DNA of 64,000 nucleotides from contig CAZMNY010000006.1 of NCBI GenBank assembly GCA_964567745.1, forward strand, positions 1-64,000, in the 5' to 3' direction. This document shows positions 1 to 7,984 of the stretch, piece after piece. The notes below the pieces were generated by a model. It was not told the origin of the DNA. It saw nothing but the letters and a program-made list of their open reading frames with translations, and made no database searches. Each line of letters starts with the position of its first letter. The stretch's first letter is position 1. This stretch comes from CAZMNY01 sp964567745 (GTDB taxonomy: Bacteria > Planctomycetota > Planctomycetia > Pirellulales > Pirellulaceae). The translations under genes were made by a program, and so were the position numbers.

Positions 1-77
1 TCGATCGGGTTGGTCGTTCGCAAGTGCTTCCAATGTTCGGCTGGGAAGTCATAGAAGGTGAGAAGGACATCGCGATC
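1..77 (-). pseudogene. IS256-family (Mutator) transposase fragment, continues past the left edge
   Basis: Read on the minus strand, positions 77 to 1 give DRDVLLTFYDFPAEHWKHLR followed by TTNPI. This is the highly conserved block near the C-terminus of IS256/Mutator transposases (FYDFPAEHWKHLRTTNPIE). A TGA at 78-80 closes the frame immediately upstream, so the N-terminal catalytic part (the DDE residues) is not attached here. The C-terminal remainder would lie outside the window. It is a remnant rather than a working element, unless the copy is complete across a frameshift. Confidence 0.72.
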
Positions 78-202
78 TCATCCAACGGACTCCTCTCATC
101 GAACTGAGTCCAAGAAGGTTCAATGCTGCAACGAATGCGCAACGAAGCACAAATGAACTGGGGACGAACGATACGGACGCCAATGCGTTCCACAGCCGAT
201 CG

Positions 203-445
203 TTAGCTTGGAGTGGATTTGTCCGCTTCGCCCAGCCATACCAACTCCCAGCCAGTCACAACACGAAGCGCGCCAACAGCAGAGGTAATCGCCCCCACCA
301 ATATCACGAGCGTTTCAAAACAGGGAATCTCGAGCCCGAGAAACAGCTTGGGTTCCCTCCCCGCAGCGTTGGGCAACAGCAGATTGTGAATGGCATTCAC
401 ATGTTTGGTGAAACCCCCAAATACTCTGCTGCCTCGGAGATGCAC
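203..445 (-). CDS. Possible small hypothetical protein
   Basis: An 80-residue open frame with a GTG start and one hydrophobic stretch in its C-terminal half (LVILVGAITSAVGAL). I see no ribosome binding site and recognise no family. It sits in a region of insertion-sequence debris and may be fortuitous. I include it because nothing else explains this stretch. Confidence 0.2.
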   Translation of the reverse strand: MHLRGSRVFGGFTKHVNAIHNLLLPNAAGREPKLFLGLEIPCFETLVILVGAITSAVGALRVVTGWELVWLGEADKSTPS

Positions 446-631
446 AGGTAGTCACTGAGCTTGGTCACTTGACGACCTCCTCGATCTGTCCGATCTTCAA
501 GCACCTTTGACCAACCTTATCAAACTTCCCTGAGGTTTGAAATCAGCCGGGGATCGGACTTTTCCCGGCGAGGACGCAAACTCGATCCTGACCCCAAAGA
601 CGTTCGCTCCGGTCCCATCCGGCACGAGGCG

Positions 632-952
632 TTGTCTGACGAAGTTCTTGAGCAGGTTCGATCCGTCTACGAAATCGTCGGGCCTTACCTCGAAACGACA
701 TTGGAGCAGTTCGAGATCAACTTCATGCGGGACGCCGAGCCAGAAGGGGAAGTCCTCATCTGGTCTGCTATTGCTGCGGCATGGATTGGCTATCACAAGC
801 AGCATCTTGGTGACGAACTTCTACCGGAGGCCGACGAAAAGAAACTGCTCGCTGCGTTGCTCGCCATCTCCACCGGCGTCGAGGATGTTGAAGCTCTTGG
901 TGTGCCGGTTGTGAATGGGATTCTAAAAGTGCAGCGCCTGGCGCCTGAATAG
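632..952 (+). CDS. Small acidic hypothetical protein
   Basis: Gives 106 residues from a TTG codon; the product is acidic and predicted helical (SDEVLEQVRSVYEIVGPYL near the start, ending KVQRLAPE). The same frame is open back to 473 with protein-like composition (KLDPDPKDVRSGPIRHEAL just before the TTG) but holds no ATG. The true start may therefore be upstream at a weak codon, or the 5' end may have been lost. It lies between IS256 and IS21 remnants, which suggests an accessory gene. I do not recognise the family. The reverse-strand frame here is longer but much less protein-like. Confidence 0.5.
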   Translation: MSDEVLEQVRSVYEIVGPYLETTLEQFEINFMRDAEPEGEVLIWSAIAAAWIGYHKQHLGDELLPEADEKKLLAALLAISTGVEDVEALGVPVVNGILKVQRLAPE

Positions 953-1009
953 TGCAGCGCTAGGTTGATTGCGGGAATGATAACAGGCCTTCCCGTTTTG
1001 GCCTAACGA

Positions 1010-1261
1010 TTAGTGATTGTCTTTCTTTCGTCGTCGTTGTTGGGCGTCCTTGAGCCGATAGCTTTCGCCTTTGGTTTCAAGGATGTGGCACCGATGAGTC
1101 AGTCGGTCGAGTGCGGCGACGGTGAGTCGTTCGCTTCCCAAGACTTCCGTCCAGTTCTCGAAGGGAAGATTCGTGGTGATGATCATGCTTTGCCGCTCGT
1201 AGGCCGTGCTGATGATATCGAACAACAGTTCGGCGCCCGCCTTGCTGGCCGGTACATATCC
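1010..1261 (-). pseudogene. istB: IstB-like ATP-binding protein, C-terminal fragment (IS21 family)
   Basis: The last 83 residues of this minus-strand frame match the C-terminus of IstB, the helper ATPase of IS21 elements. Visible pieces are GYVPASKAGAELLF, YERQSMIITTNLPFENWTEV, GSERLT, LDRLTHRCHILETKGESYRL, and a basic tail. IstB proteins are about 250 residues, so the Walker A and B half is missing. The match stops abruptly at about 1261, where the expected DELGYVP becomes SFNGYVP. No istA is present in the window. This is a dead remnant next to the promoter of the CotH gene. Confidence 0.87.
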
Positions 1262-1393
1262 GTTAAACGAATCAACCTGTGGATAACGGCGTTGCGTCAA
1301 CGTTCTTATCGTAGGCGCTCGTTGTCTGCGCCGCCAAAACACCTTGCGCGAACCACCCTCACATCTCATCGGCCAACCTAAGGAAACCACCGC

Positions 1394-2920
1394 ATGGACA
1401 TGCGAGTCATTCAAAGAGCTGTCGGAACATCCATCCTGCTTTTCACGCTTACAAGCGGAGCGTGGGGCGAAGACACGAAGCAACAGACGAACGATGCATT
1501 CTGGGACTCGGTCTATTCGAAGAACCACGTGTTGGACATCCAGATCAATCTGACGAGCGAAAACTGGACCAAGATGGCGCCCCAAGGTCAACAATTGGGT
1601 CGCCGCGGCCCAGGTGGTCCTCCAGGTGGACCACCCGGCGGACCCCCTCGAGGCCGGCGCCAATTCGGAGGCCCACAAGGCCCGCCCAACGGCCCTATCG
1701 GAGGCGGCAGACGAGGACCAGGTGCGGGCGGTAGAACTGGCGGACGTGGTGCGGGCGGTCCGGGTCGAGGCGGACCTCCCGGCGGCAGACCGGGTGGAGG
1801 CGGAGGTGGAAGCGAATACACGTACGTCAAATCTCAGATCGTCATTGATGGCCAGTCATTTGCCGCCGCCGGCTTGCGTTTCAAGGGCAACTCGTCATAT
1901 CGCTTCGCCGCCCGTAGCATGAAACGCCCAATGAAGATCGATACGAATCGGTTCACCAAGGGACAAAAGCTGTACGGCCGCACCAAGCTGAATCTCTCGA
2001 ACGCCTTTCTCGACTCGGCATTCATGAAAGAAAAGCTGGCCTACGAACTCTACAAGTCCGCTGGCCTAGCAACGCCTGGCGTCGGCTGGGCCAATGTCAC
2101 GCTGACAATCGACGGCAAGCGAACGCCGCTTGGGATCTACGTCATCATCGAACAGGTCGATCAAAAGTTCCTCGCACGCCACTACGGCAAGGACTCGAAG
2201 GACAGCCTACTGATGAAGCCCGAAGTCCGCGAATGGAGGTATCTCGGCGACGACCCCGAATCTTACTCAACGTATGGAATCAAGTATGGCGAGAAGAACG
2301 TTCAGCAAATCAAACGATTCGCGGAGCTGCTCAAGCTGATTGAAAACGCCAATGACGATGTCTTCAACAAGGAGATTGGCGAACGAGTCGACTTACCGCA
2401 GTTAGCGGGTTATCTGGCCGCAACATCGCTCTTGTCCAACGTCGATAGCTATATCGCGATGCCTCACAATTACTATCTGGTAATGACCAAGTCGGACGGC
2501 AAGTTGCGATTGCTGCCTTGGGACGTCAATGAAGCATTCGGCACATTCACAATGGGAGCTTCTCCAGAACAATTAATCGCATGGAGAATCAACCGCCCTT
2601 GGGTTTCGAATCGCCCGATACTCGATCGACTGTTCAAGTCGAAGGACTTTCAGCAGCTCTATCGAAACGCCCTGGAAAAGCTGCTCGGCGAATTCAACAA
2701 AGAGAAGATGTTCCCACGCATTGAAGCGTACAAGACCGCGATCTCGCCCTATATCGACAAGTATCAGTACGGGGCGGGCAGCCAGGGTCTGCAAATGGGA
2801 ATCGAAGGTGATGCGACCGGTTACAACCGGGCTGTCGAACGGCAGGTCTTGGCAATCAAGCCCTTCATCACTCGCCGCAGCGCGTCCGTCAAAGCTCAAC
2901 TTGCCGCGGAAAGCAATTGA
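1394..2920 (+). CDS. CotH kinase family secreted protein with Gly/Pro/Arg-rich insert
   Basis: This 508-residue protein has a signal peptide at residues 1-25 (ending SGAWGED). CotH-type proteins are atypical kinases; in Bacillus CotH phosphorylates spore-coat proteins, and the planctomycete substrates are unknown. The CotH domain starts at about 145, with FKGNSSYRF, then KLNLSN, the LGIYVIIEQVDQKFL segment and LPWDVNEAFG near 375, all usual landmarks. Residues about 69-140 are a low-complexity Gly/Pro/Arg tract that interrupts the start of the domain. The start is supported by AAGGA about 8 bases upstream of ATG; a second ATG lies two codons in. The PQQ-propeller gene follows 145 bp downstream on the same strand, possibly co-transcribed. 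Confidence 0.88.
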   Translation: MDMRVIQRAVGTSILLFTLTSGAWGEDTKQQTNDAFWDSVYSKNHVLDIQINLTSENWTKMAPQGQQLGRRGPGGPPGGPPGGPPRGRRQFGGPQGPPNGPIGGGRRGPGAGGRTGGRGAGGPGRGGPPGGRPGGGGGGSEYTYVKSQIVIDGQSFAAAGLRFKGNSSYRFAARSMKRPMKIDTNRFTKGQKLYGRTKLNLSNAFLDSAFMKEKLAYELYKSAGLATPGVGWANVTLTIDGKRTPLGIYVIIEQVDQKFLARHYGKDSKDSLLMKPEVREWRYLGDDPESYSTYGIKYGEKNVQQIKRFAELLKLIENANDDVFNKEIGERVDLPQLAGYLAATSLLSNVDSYIAMPHNYYLVMTKSDGKLRLLPWDVNEAFGTFTMGASPEQLIAWRINRPWVSNRPILDRLFKSKDFQQLYRNALEKLLGEFNKEKMFPRIEAYKTAISPYIDKYQYGAGSQGLQMGIEGDATGYNRAVERQVLAIKPFITRRSASVKAQLAAESN

Positions 2921-3065
2921 GTTCTGGCGACAAACAACTCGACGTGCGTTGAGTGAGGCTGTAAGCTCAATCGCCCACTCAGCTTTGGCTGATTCTTGCT
3001 GGCGACTCTTAGTGACTCTCCCAGGCTCTGGCGAGCGAAGCAACAACGGCCGAACGAGGTATCTA

Positions 3066-4364
3066 GTGCACAAGTCTTCGTCGATCTTTTTCCGCTATGC
3101 GCTGTGGGCGTTGTCGTTTGGCGTGGCTGAGAGTCGCGGCGACGACTGGCCGCACTGGCGCGGGCTCGGGCGAAACGGTAGCGTGAACGAATCCTCCGGA
3201 TGGCAAGGCGGAGCTTGGCCGGCGGAGACGGCGCGATGGAACGCTTTTGTCGGCGCCGGCGGCACAGGACCAATCGTCATTGGCCAACGCCTCTACACCA
3301 TGGGCTGGCGAGACGAGCAAGATCACGTTTACTGCTTGGACGCGCGAACGGGTCGGCAAATCTGGAAGCAATCTTACGACGGACCTCGCTACGGCCGACA
3401 TAGCGACGGCGACAAAGGGCTCTACTCCGGCCCGTCCGCGTGCCCCAGCTACGACGGCAAGACCGGCTTCCTGTACACACTCGGCACAGACGGCGACTTG
3501 ATCTGCTGGGACACGAGCCAGGAGGGCCAACGTGTCTGGGGAATCAACTTTCATGAGGCGTACCAAGTCTCCCAACGCCCAAAAGTTGGGCGGCGTTCGT
3601 TACGAGATTACGGGTACACCACATCGCCGCTCGTTTACGGCGATTGGATTATTGCCGAAGTCGGCGACGATGAAGGCAACCTGATGGCCTTTTCTAAAAC
3701 GACGGGAAAGCGCATTTGGACGTCGCAGTCCAAGGACCCCGCTGGCCACACGGGAGGCATCGTGCCAATCGCCGTCGATGGATTGCCATGCGTTGCTGTG
3801 CTGACGATTCGAAACTTGCTCGTGGTGCGACTCGACAAAGGTCATGAGGGAGAGACGGTCGCCGAAGTCCCTTGGGCGACGGACTTCGCGAACAACGTTG
3901 CCACGCCGACGGTCGTGAACAATTCCGTGATTATCACCTCCGAGTACAACCAGTACGCGATTTCGCGATTCGACATTAGCCGCAGCGGCGGCAAGCTCGT
4001 TTGGAAACAGCCCTACGCATCCGGCCTTTGCCCGCCGGTTGTCCACAAGGGACACGTCTACTGGTGCTGGCGCGGCGTCTATTGTTTGCACTTTGAAACT
4101 GGCAAGCCAATCTGGCGAGGAGGTCGAGGGTTTGGCGACACCGCGTCATGCATCGTCACATCCGACGATCGGTTGATCGTCTGGGGCCGCAACGGCGACT
4201 TGGCGCTCACTGAAACCGCCGTCCGCTCTCCAAAGAAATACACGGAAGTCGCTCGAAGGAGTGGCGTCTTCAATACCGACGTCTGGCCTCACATCGTTCT
4301 TTCGGGCGGACGCCTGTACTGTAAGGATCGCGACGGCAACTTGAAGTGTTTCGAGTGTAACTAG
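3066..4364 (+). CDS. PQQ-like beta-propeller (BamB-type) secreted protein
   Basis: A 432-residue outer-membrane-assembly-factor/quinoprotein-like propeller. It begins at a GTG preceded by GAGG with about 6 bases spacing; the open frame continues upstream into cotH but has no better start. The N-terminus (HKSSSIFFRYALWALSFGVA) is a signal peptide, followed by the planctomycete hallmark DDWPHWRGLGRNG. Repeated blade motifs are visible: YCLDARTGRQIWKQ, LMAFSKTTGKRIWT, YCLHFETGKPIWRG and LYCKDRDGNLKCFE. No PQQ-enzyme catalytic residues are evident, so it is probably a binding or scaffold propeller. Its TAG stop lies inside the left terminal repeat of the 4361-4468 element, so the native C-terminus may have been altered. 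Confidence 0.88.
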   Translation: MHKSSSIFFRYALWALSFGVAESRGDDWPHWRGLGRNGSVNESSGWQGGAWPAETARWNAFVGAGGTGPIVIGQRLYTMGWRDEQDHVYCLDARTGRQIWKQSYDGPRYGRHSDGDKGLYSGPSACPSYDGKTGFLYTLGTDGDLICWDTSQEGQRVWGINFHEAYQVSQRPKVGRRSLRDYGYTTSPLVYGDWIIAEVGDDEGNLMAFSKTTGKRIWTSQSKDPAGHTGGIVPIAVDGLPCVAVLTIRNLLVVRLDKGHEGETVAEVPWATDFANNVATPTVVNNSVIITSEYNQYAISRFDISRSGGKLVWKQPYASGLCPPVVHKGHVYWCWRGVYCLHFETGKPIWRGGRGFGDTASCIVTSDDRLIVWGRNGDLALTETAVRSPKKYTEVARRSGVFNTDVWPHIVLSGGRLYCKDRDGNLKCFECN

Positions 4365-4468
4365 TGCTGTGTTACAGCTTGGAATTGGGATCGACAATTC
4401 GTTTGGTCAACGCCCGCCACGGCGAATCGGGTGCGCCACCCTAAAACTAAGGCGTAACGCAGCACTAG
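4361..4468. repeat. 108-bp MITE-like element with terminal inverted repeats
   Basis: Left end CTAGTGCTGTGTTAC (4361-4375) and right end GTAACGCAGCACTAG (4454-4468) are inverted copies matching at 14 of 15 positions, with weaker similarity inward for about 7 more bases. The interior (about 78 bp) has no coding capacity. Both outer ends read CTAG, which could be a palindromic target site or part of the repeat. It sits between two convergent genes, supplies the stop codon of the left one and ends 11 bp from the stop of the right one. It may also act as a bidirectional terminator. Confidence 0.65.
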
Positions 4469-4479
4469 TTCGCCGAAGG

Positions 4480-6093
4480 TTAACGCCGGATCCACAATTC
4501 GGCACCGGCAAGCGTCGCCCCCGATGCTTTCGTCTTGACCATCACGCGATTGGGGCCTGGACTGATGGCCTGCAATGGAACAGGGCATGTGAATCGCATT
4601 ACGTTTTCGATTCGCTTGCCGCCAGCGGTCGGACCAAAGTTCGCCGAGCCGAAGAGAATCTCCGGTGCGCTGTCGCTTTCGAGTCCCGTAAAATCAACTC
4701 GAAGCTCTGCGGTCACATCAAACCCTGCTCCACTAAAATCTTCCGGCACGTGTAGATACGTGCGATCGAATTCGTTGGCTCTCAGCCGTAGCGGTAAGGC
4801 CTTGGAAAACTCAGCCGCGTCCTTCGCCCAAAAATGTGAGGGCATCCACGAGCCCGCGTCGGAAATGGCGTACATGAGCGTCTTGGATGCGAGCGTCTCC
4901 GCCGAGCCAATCGCCCCCAACACTCTTCGCGCATACTGGCGTTCGGCGTCGGCGTCCGGACCGGGAAACAGATTGAATGTGTAGATGCCATCCGCGCCGT
5001 CGCGCCACAAGCGAGATGCGGCACCAAACCAAGCCTCGACCGGTTGCTTCATGCTCTTGCCTCGCGGCGGCCGGTACAACAGTCCGGACTGGCTTATGCA
5101 CGGATAGACCGGAATGTCGTGCTTCTTGGCGAGCGCGACCAGATCCTTGATCGACAAGTCAAACGCGATGTAGCCACCGCCCAACGCGACAGTATCGAGT
5201 AGTTTTTCTTCGAACCAAGCGGCAATGTCGATCCCAGTGCGTTGGCAGAGCTTAGGCGTTGAAGGAACGCGAGCCGTCAGCAAGAGCGGCTTGCCTTGGC
5301 GAGCACTCTGCTTCAGGACGAGCTTACGGATACGCCGCACGAGCCGCGTAAGGATTGCGACCTGCCTTTCGGTCGCCGGCTTTCCCTCAAAGTGGGAGCG
5401 AAAATAGAACGGTGCCCGCAGAAAATCGAGCTCAACTCCGTCTACTGGATATCCGGTTAGAACGTCTTCGATGATCTGCAACAGACGAGGTTCGACATCC
5501 GGATGTTCGAAATCGACAAGGCTCCATAATCGACGCCGGTCTTTGAACTTTTTTGACTCTTCGAGCGTCGACATGATTCGCTTCGGATCGTCGCGTTTCC
5601 ACATTGGACGAAATTGAGGCGTCCAAGCGTCGTGGATGTCGTTCATCCTCAGCGTCCAAATTGACTCCAATCCATGTTTGCGCGAAAACTCGCAAGACAT
5701 CCGCAACCCATCGGTGTTTTGCTCGAGGAACTTGCTCAGATTGTTTCCCTCGAAGGCGCCATCCTTCGAACGAAAAACCTCGGCCACTTTTGTTTGATGG
5801 GTGAATAGATTGAAACTCTGTGTCGTGCAGTAGTGAATGCTGTCGACATGCGTTTCCAACAACGGCTTATGGCGAACGCCGAGAAATTGCTCAACCGTCG
5901 AGGCGCCTTTCGCCCAGATGTCGTCGCCATCGTTGTTGAAGATCACGCGCCGGCGACGATGAGCCGCCTGACGTCGAGCCGCGGCGAGGGCCGCCAACTC
6001 ACTCGCCTCAATGATGCCGCTCGACCAGCCCGCGCCCAAGGCGGCGCCGCCGGCGACGATTCCCGCCAGGAATTCACGCCGTCTGCTTAGCAT
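4480..6093 (-). CDS. Tat-exported TIM-barrel glycoside-hydrolase-like protein
   Basis: A 537-residue protein starting MLSRRREFLAGIVAGGAALG, a twin-arginine signal. The start is chosen because GGAG lies 8 bases before this ATG and the sequence upstream is not protein-like. The body resembles the planctomycete GH10-like/TIM-barrel proteins: VIFNNDGDD, YPVDGVELDFLRAPFYF (a likely catalytic Glu-Asp strand end), LLLTARVPSTP, YPCISQSG, GADGIYTFNLFPG. A C-terminal beta-rich module (about 430-537) resembles the accessory domain of such proteins. Substrate is unknown. It is transcribed towards the PQQ gene and diverges from the esterase gene at 6234. Confidence 0.7.
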   Translation of the reverse strand: MLSRRREFLAGIVAGGAALGAGWSSGIIEASELAALAAARRQAAHRRRRVIFNNDGDDIWAKGASTVEQFLGVRHKPLLETHVDSIHYCTTQSFNLFTHQTKVAEVFRSKDGAFEGNNLSKFLEQNTDGLRMSCEFSRKHGLESIWTLRMNDIHDAWTPQFRPMWKRDDPKRIMSTLEESKKFKDRRRLWSLVDFEHPDVEPRLLQIIEDVLTGYPVDGVELDFLRAPFYFRSHFEGKPATERQVAILTRLVRRIRKLVLKQSARQGKPLLLTARVPSTPKLCQRTGIDIAAWFEEKLLDTVALGGGYIAFDLSIKDLVALAKKHDIPVYPCISQSGLLYRPPRGKSMKQPVEAWFGAASRLWRDGADGIYTFNLFPGPDADAERQYARRVLGAIGSAETLASKTLMYAISDAGSWMPSHFWAKDAAEFSKALPLRLRANEFDRTYLHVPEDFSGAGFDVTAELRVDFTGLESDSAPEILFGSANFGPTAGGKRIENVMRFTCPVPLQAISPGPNRVMVKTKASGATLAGAELWIRR

Positions 6094-6233
6094 TTCGCGA
6101 TCTCCGTCATCGAATTTGTAAGGATCGAAGGGTGACTCAATCACCGCAGCTCTTTTGGCCAAGGTGTTGACGCGGCACTTGGCCTCCGTGATCATGCACT
6201 GGCTTGGCACCAAAATTATATCGAGGCTTTTTG

Positions 6234-7118
6234 ATGAATACCAAACATCAGTCACTTTGCATTCTTGTATTCGCTCTCGGTTTGATTGTCGGCTTTGATA
6301 GTTTCGTACTCGCGCAAGCGCCATCACACGGTGATGTCGCCTACGACGACGATCACGCTTCGCAATGCGTGGACGTCTATCTCGCGAAATCTGATACGCC
6401 GACCCCAGCGATGATCTATATCCACGGCGGCGGTTGGCGAGCGGGATCGAAGAAGAACGTTCCAGCTTGGTTGAGGGCATTCGTTGCCGCTGGAAAGCTC
6501 TCGGTCGTTGCCGTCGAGTATCGGTTTACTGACGTGGCCACGCATCCGGCTCAGGTTAACGACTGTTTGCGAGCGATTCAGTTTGTTCGGCAGAACGCCA
6601 AGAAGTGGAATATCGATCCGCAACGCCTCGGGGTCACGGGCGGTTCAGCGGGCGGTCATCTGTCAGCCTATGTCGCGTTGCACGACGATGCCGCCAAAGC
6701 CGACTCCGCTGCCCCTGTTGCACGACAGTCGTCACGCGTTGCCTGCGCCGTCAGTTTCGCTGGCCCCACCGACTGGTCATTGCTCAGCAGCATTGAACAC
6801 AAACATCCGGCCTACCGCCAGTTAATTGGCTATGAGCCTGGCACTCCCGCCAAAGAATTGAAGTCGAGTTTGGTCAGAGATGTTTCGCCCATCTCGTTCG
6901 CCAGCAAGGACGACCCGCCGATCATGCAAGTTCACGGGGACAAGGACAACATCGTGCCGATAAAGCATGCATCAAATCTCCATAAGAAACTCGAATCCAT
7001 CGGCGTAACAACAGAACTAGTCGTCGTCGCTGGCGGAAGTCATAGCGTTGCCGGCGCGCAGGGCCCGTTCGCGAAACGCGCCACAAAATTCGTTCAACAG
7101 CACCTGTTGAGTCCGTAG
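6234..7118 (+). CDS. Secreted alpha/beta hydrolase (esterase, BD-FAE/lipase type)
   Basis: A 294-residue protein with signal peptide 1-28 (FDSFVLAQA). It has the HGGGW oxyanion motif at 64-68, the nucleophile elbow GGSAGG with Ser138, catalytic Asp about 238 in GDKDNIVP and His270 in GGSHS. This is the complete triad of acetyl-xylan/ferulic-type esterases and hormone-sensitive-lipase relatives. The ATG at 6234 has GAGG 7 bases upstream; an in-frame TTG at 6204 is less likely. Probably removes acyl groups from polysaccharide outside the cytoplasm. It diverges from the TIM-barrel gene. Confidence 0.88.
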   Translation: MNTKHQSLCILVFALGLIVGFDSFVLAQAPSHGDVAYDDDHASQCVDVYLAKSDTPTPAMIYIHGGGWRAGSKKNVPAWLRAFVAAGKLSVVAVEYRFTDVATHPAQVNDCLRAIQFVRQNAKKWNIDPQRLGVTGGSAGGHLSAYVALHDDAAKADSAAPVARQSSRVACAVSFAGPTDWSLLSSIEHKHPAYRQLIGYEPGTPAKELKSSLVRDVSPISFASKDDPPIMQVHGDKDNIVPIKHASNLHKKLESIGVTTELVVVAGGSHSVAGAQGPFAKRATKFVQQHLLSP

Positions 7119-7160
7119 CTTGACGGCAGCGACACATCGGCTCCACAGTTTCTCGTCGTG

Positions 7161-7958
7161 CTAGGTTTCGTGTCCTATTTCAAAGTCGTTTTGACCGGTT
7201 CGGTCTTCGCCTTTCAATAGCCAAATCGGCCGATTCGAAAAATAGACGGCGTAACCGACGCTCGCCCCATCGGATTGTGAATCCCGAACGAACAGCGACG
7301 TTGCCGGCATGTATCGAATGGCAAGCCCCGTGCGGCGGCGAGCCGAGCGATTGGCGTTCGAGCCATGAATGAGATAGACGTCGTGCATTGACATCTGACC
7401 TGCTTCGAGCTCAACGTCGACAGCCTCGCCATCTTCGAACTCCCCATCGACCACGCGTTGATTGAGTACGACGTCGTTGCGATCCACTTTCTGATGCGCC
7501 GTCAGCTCCTGTGCTCGATGTGAACCCGGAATCACGCGCAGACATCCATTGTCCACGGTGCTGTCTTCGATGGCAATCCACAAGGTACACGTTGCCAGCG
7601 GACGGATCGGCCAATAATTGCCGTCCTGATGCCAGGGAACTTCCATGCCGTCACCCGGCGGCTTGCAGAACGCCTGACAGCCCCAGAGCACGATGTCCGT
7701 GCCAATCAATTGCTCAATGCCAGCAAGGACCTGTGGATCGCGGCAGACATCCATGAACTCATCATCGCCGACAACGCCTTCCGAGTTCTTGCCCGCAACG
7801 TGCACACTGACCAGTTGTTCCGGCCGCTTGTCCGGATTGGCGGCCAGGACGCGATCGAGCGCCAGACGCAGCCGTTTCACGCGGGCGGGCGACAAACGAA
7901 ATTCCGGCACAACGAAGCCGTGCTCCTCGTAATGGTCGACTTCGGCTTCGCTTAGCAT
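7161..7958 (-). CDS. Phytanoyl-CoA dioxygenase (PhyH) family protein
   Basis: A 265-residue Fe(II)/2-oxoglutarate-dependent oxygenase fold. The metal triad is visible: His110 and Asp112 in VPWHQDGNYW and the distal His198 in DVYLIHGSNANRS, with an Arg-rich RRRTGLAIRY just after it that would hold 2-oxoglutarate. There is no signal peptide, so it is cytoplasmic. The start ATG has AGGGA 8 bases upstream and begins 26 bp after the stop of the sulfatase, so the two genes form an operon. The substrate cannot be told from sequence. Confidence 0.88.
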   Translation of the reverse strand: MLSEAEVDHYEEHGFVVPEFRLSPARVKRLRLALDRVLAANPDKRPEQLVSVHVAGKNSEGVVGDDEFMDVCRDPQVLAGIEQLIGTDIVLWGCQAFCKPPGDGMEVPWHQDGNYWPIRPLATCTLWIAIEDSTVDNGCLRVIPGSHRAQELTAHQKVDRNDVVLNQRVVDGEFEDGEAVDVELEAGQMSMHDVYLIHGSNANRSARRRTGLAIRYMPATSLFVRDSQSDGASVGYAVYFSNRPIWLLKGEDRTGQNDFEIGHET

Positions 7959-7984
7959 TTGCCAATTCCCTGCTAATCCGCTTG

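Noticed and set aside
1600..1815. Repetitive GGTGGACC/GGCGGACC-type sequence that looks like a repeat array
   Set aside because: It is in-frame Gly/Pro/Arg coding sequence of CotH without constant spacers, so not CRISPR or a non-coding satellite.
2721..3065. Upstream extension of the PQQ-propeller frame into cotH
   Set aside because: The extra residues are a shadow of cotH; a signal peptide begins at GTG 3066 with a GAGG site.
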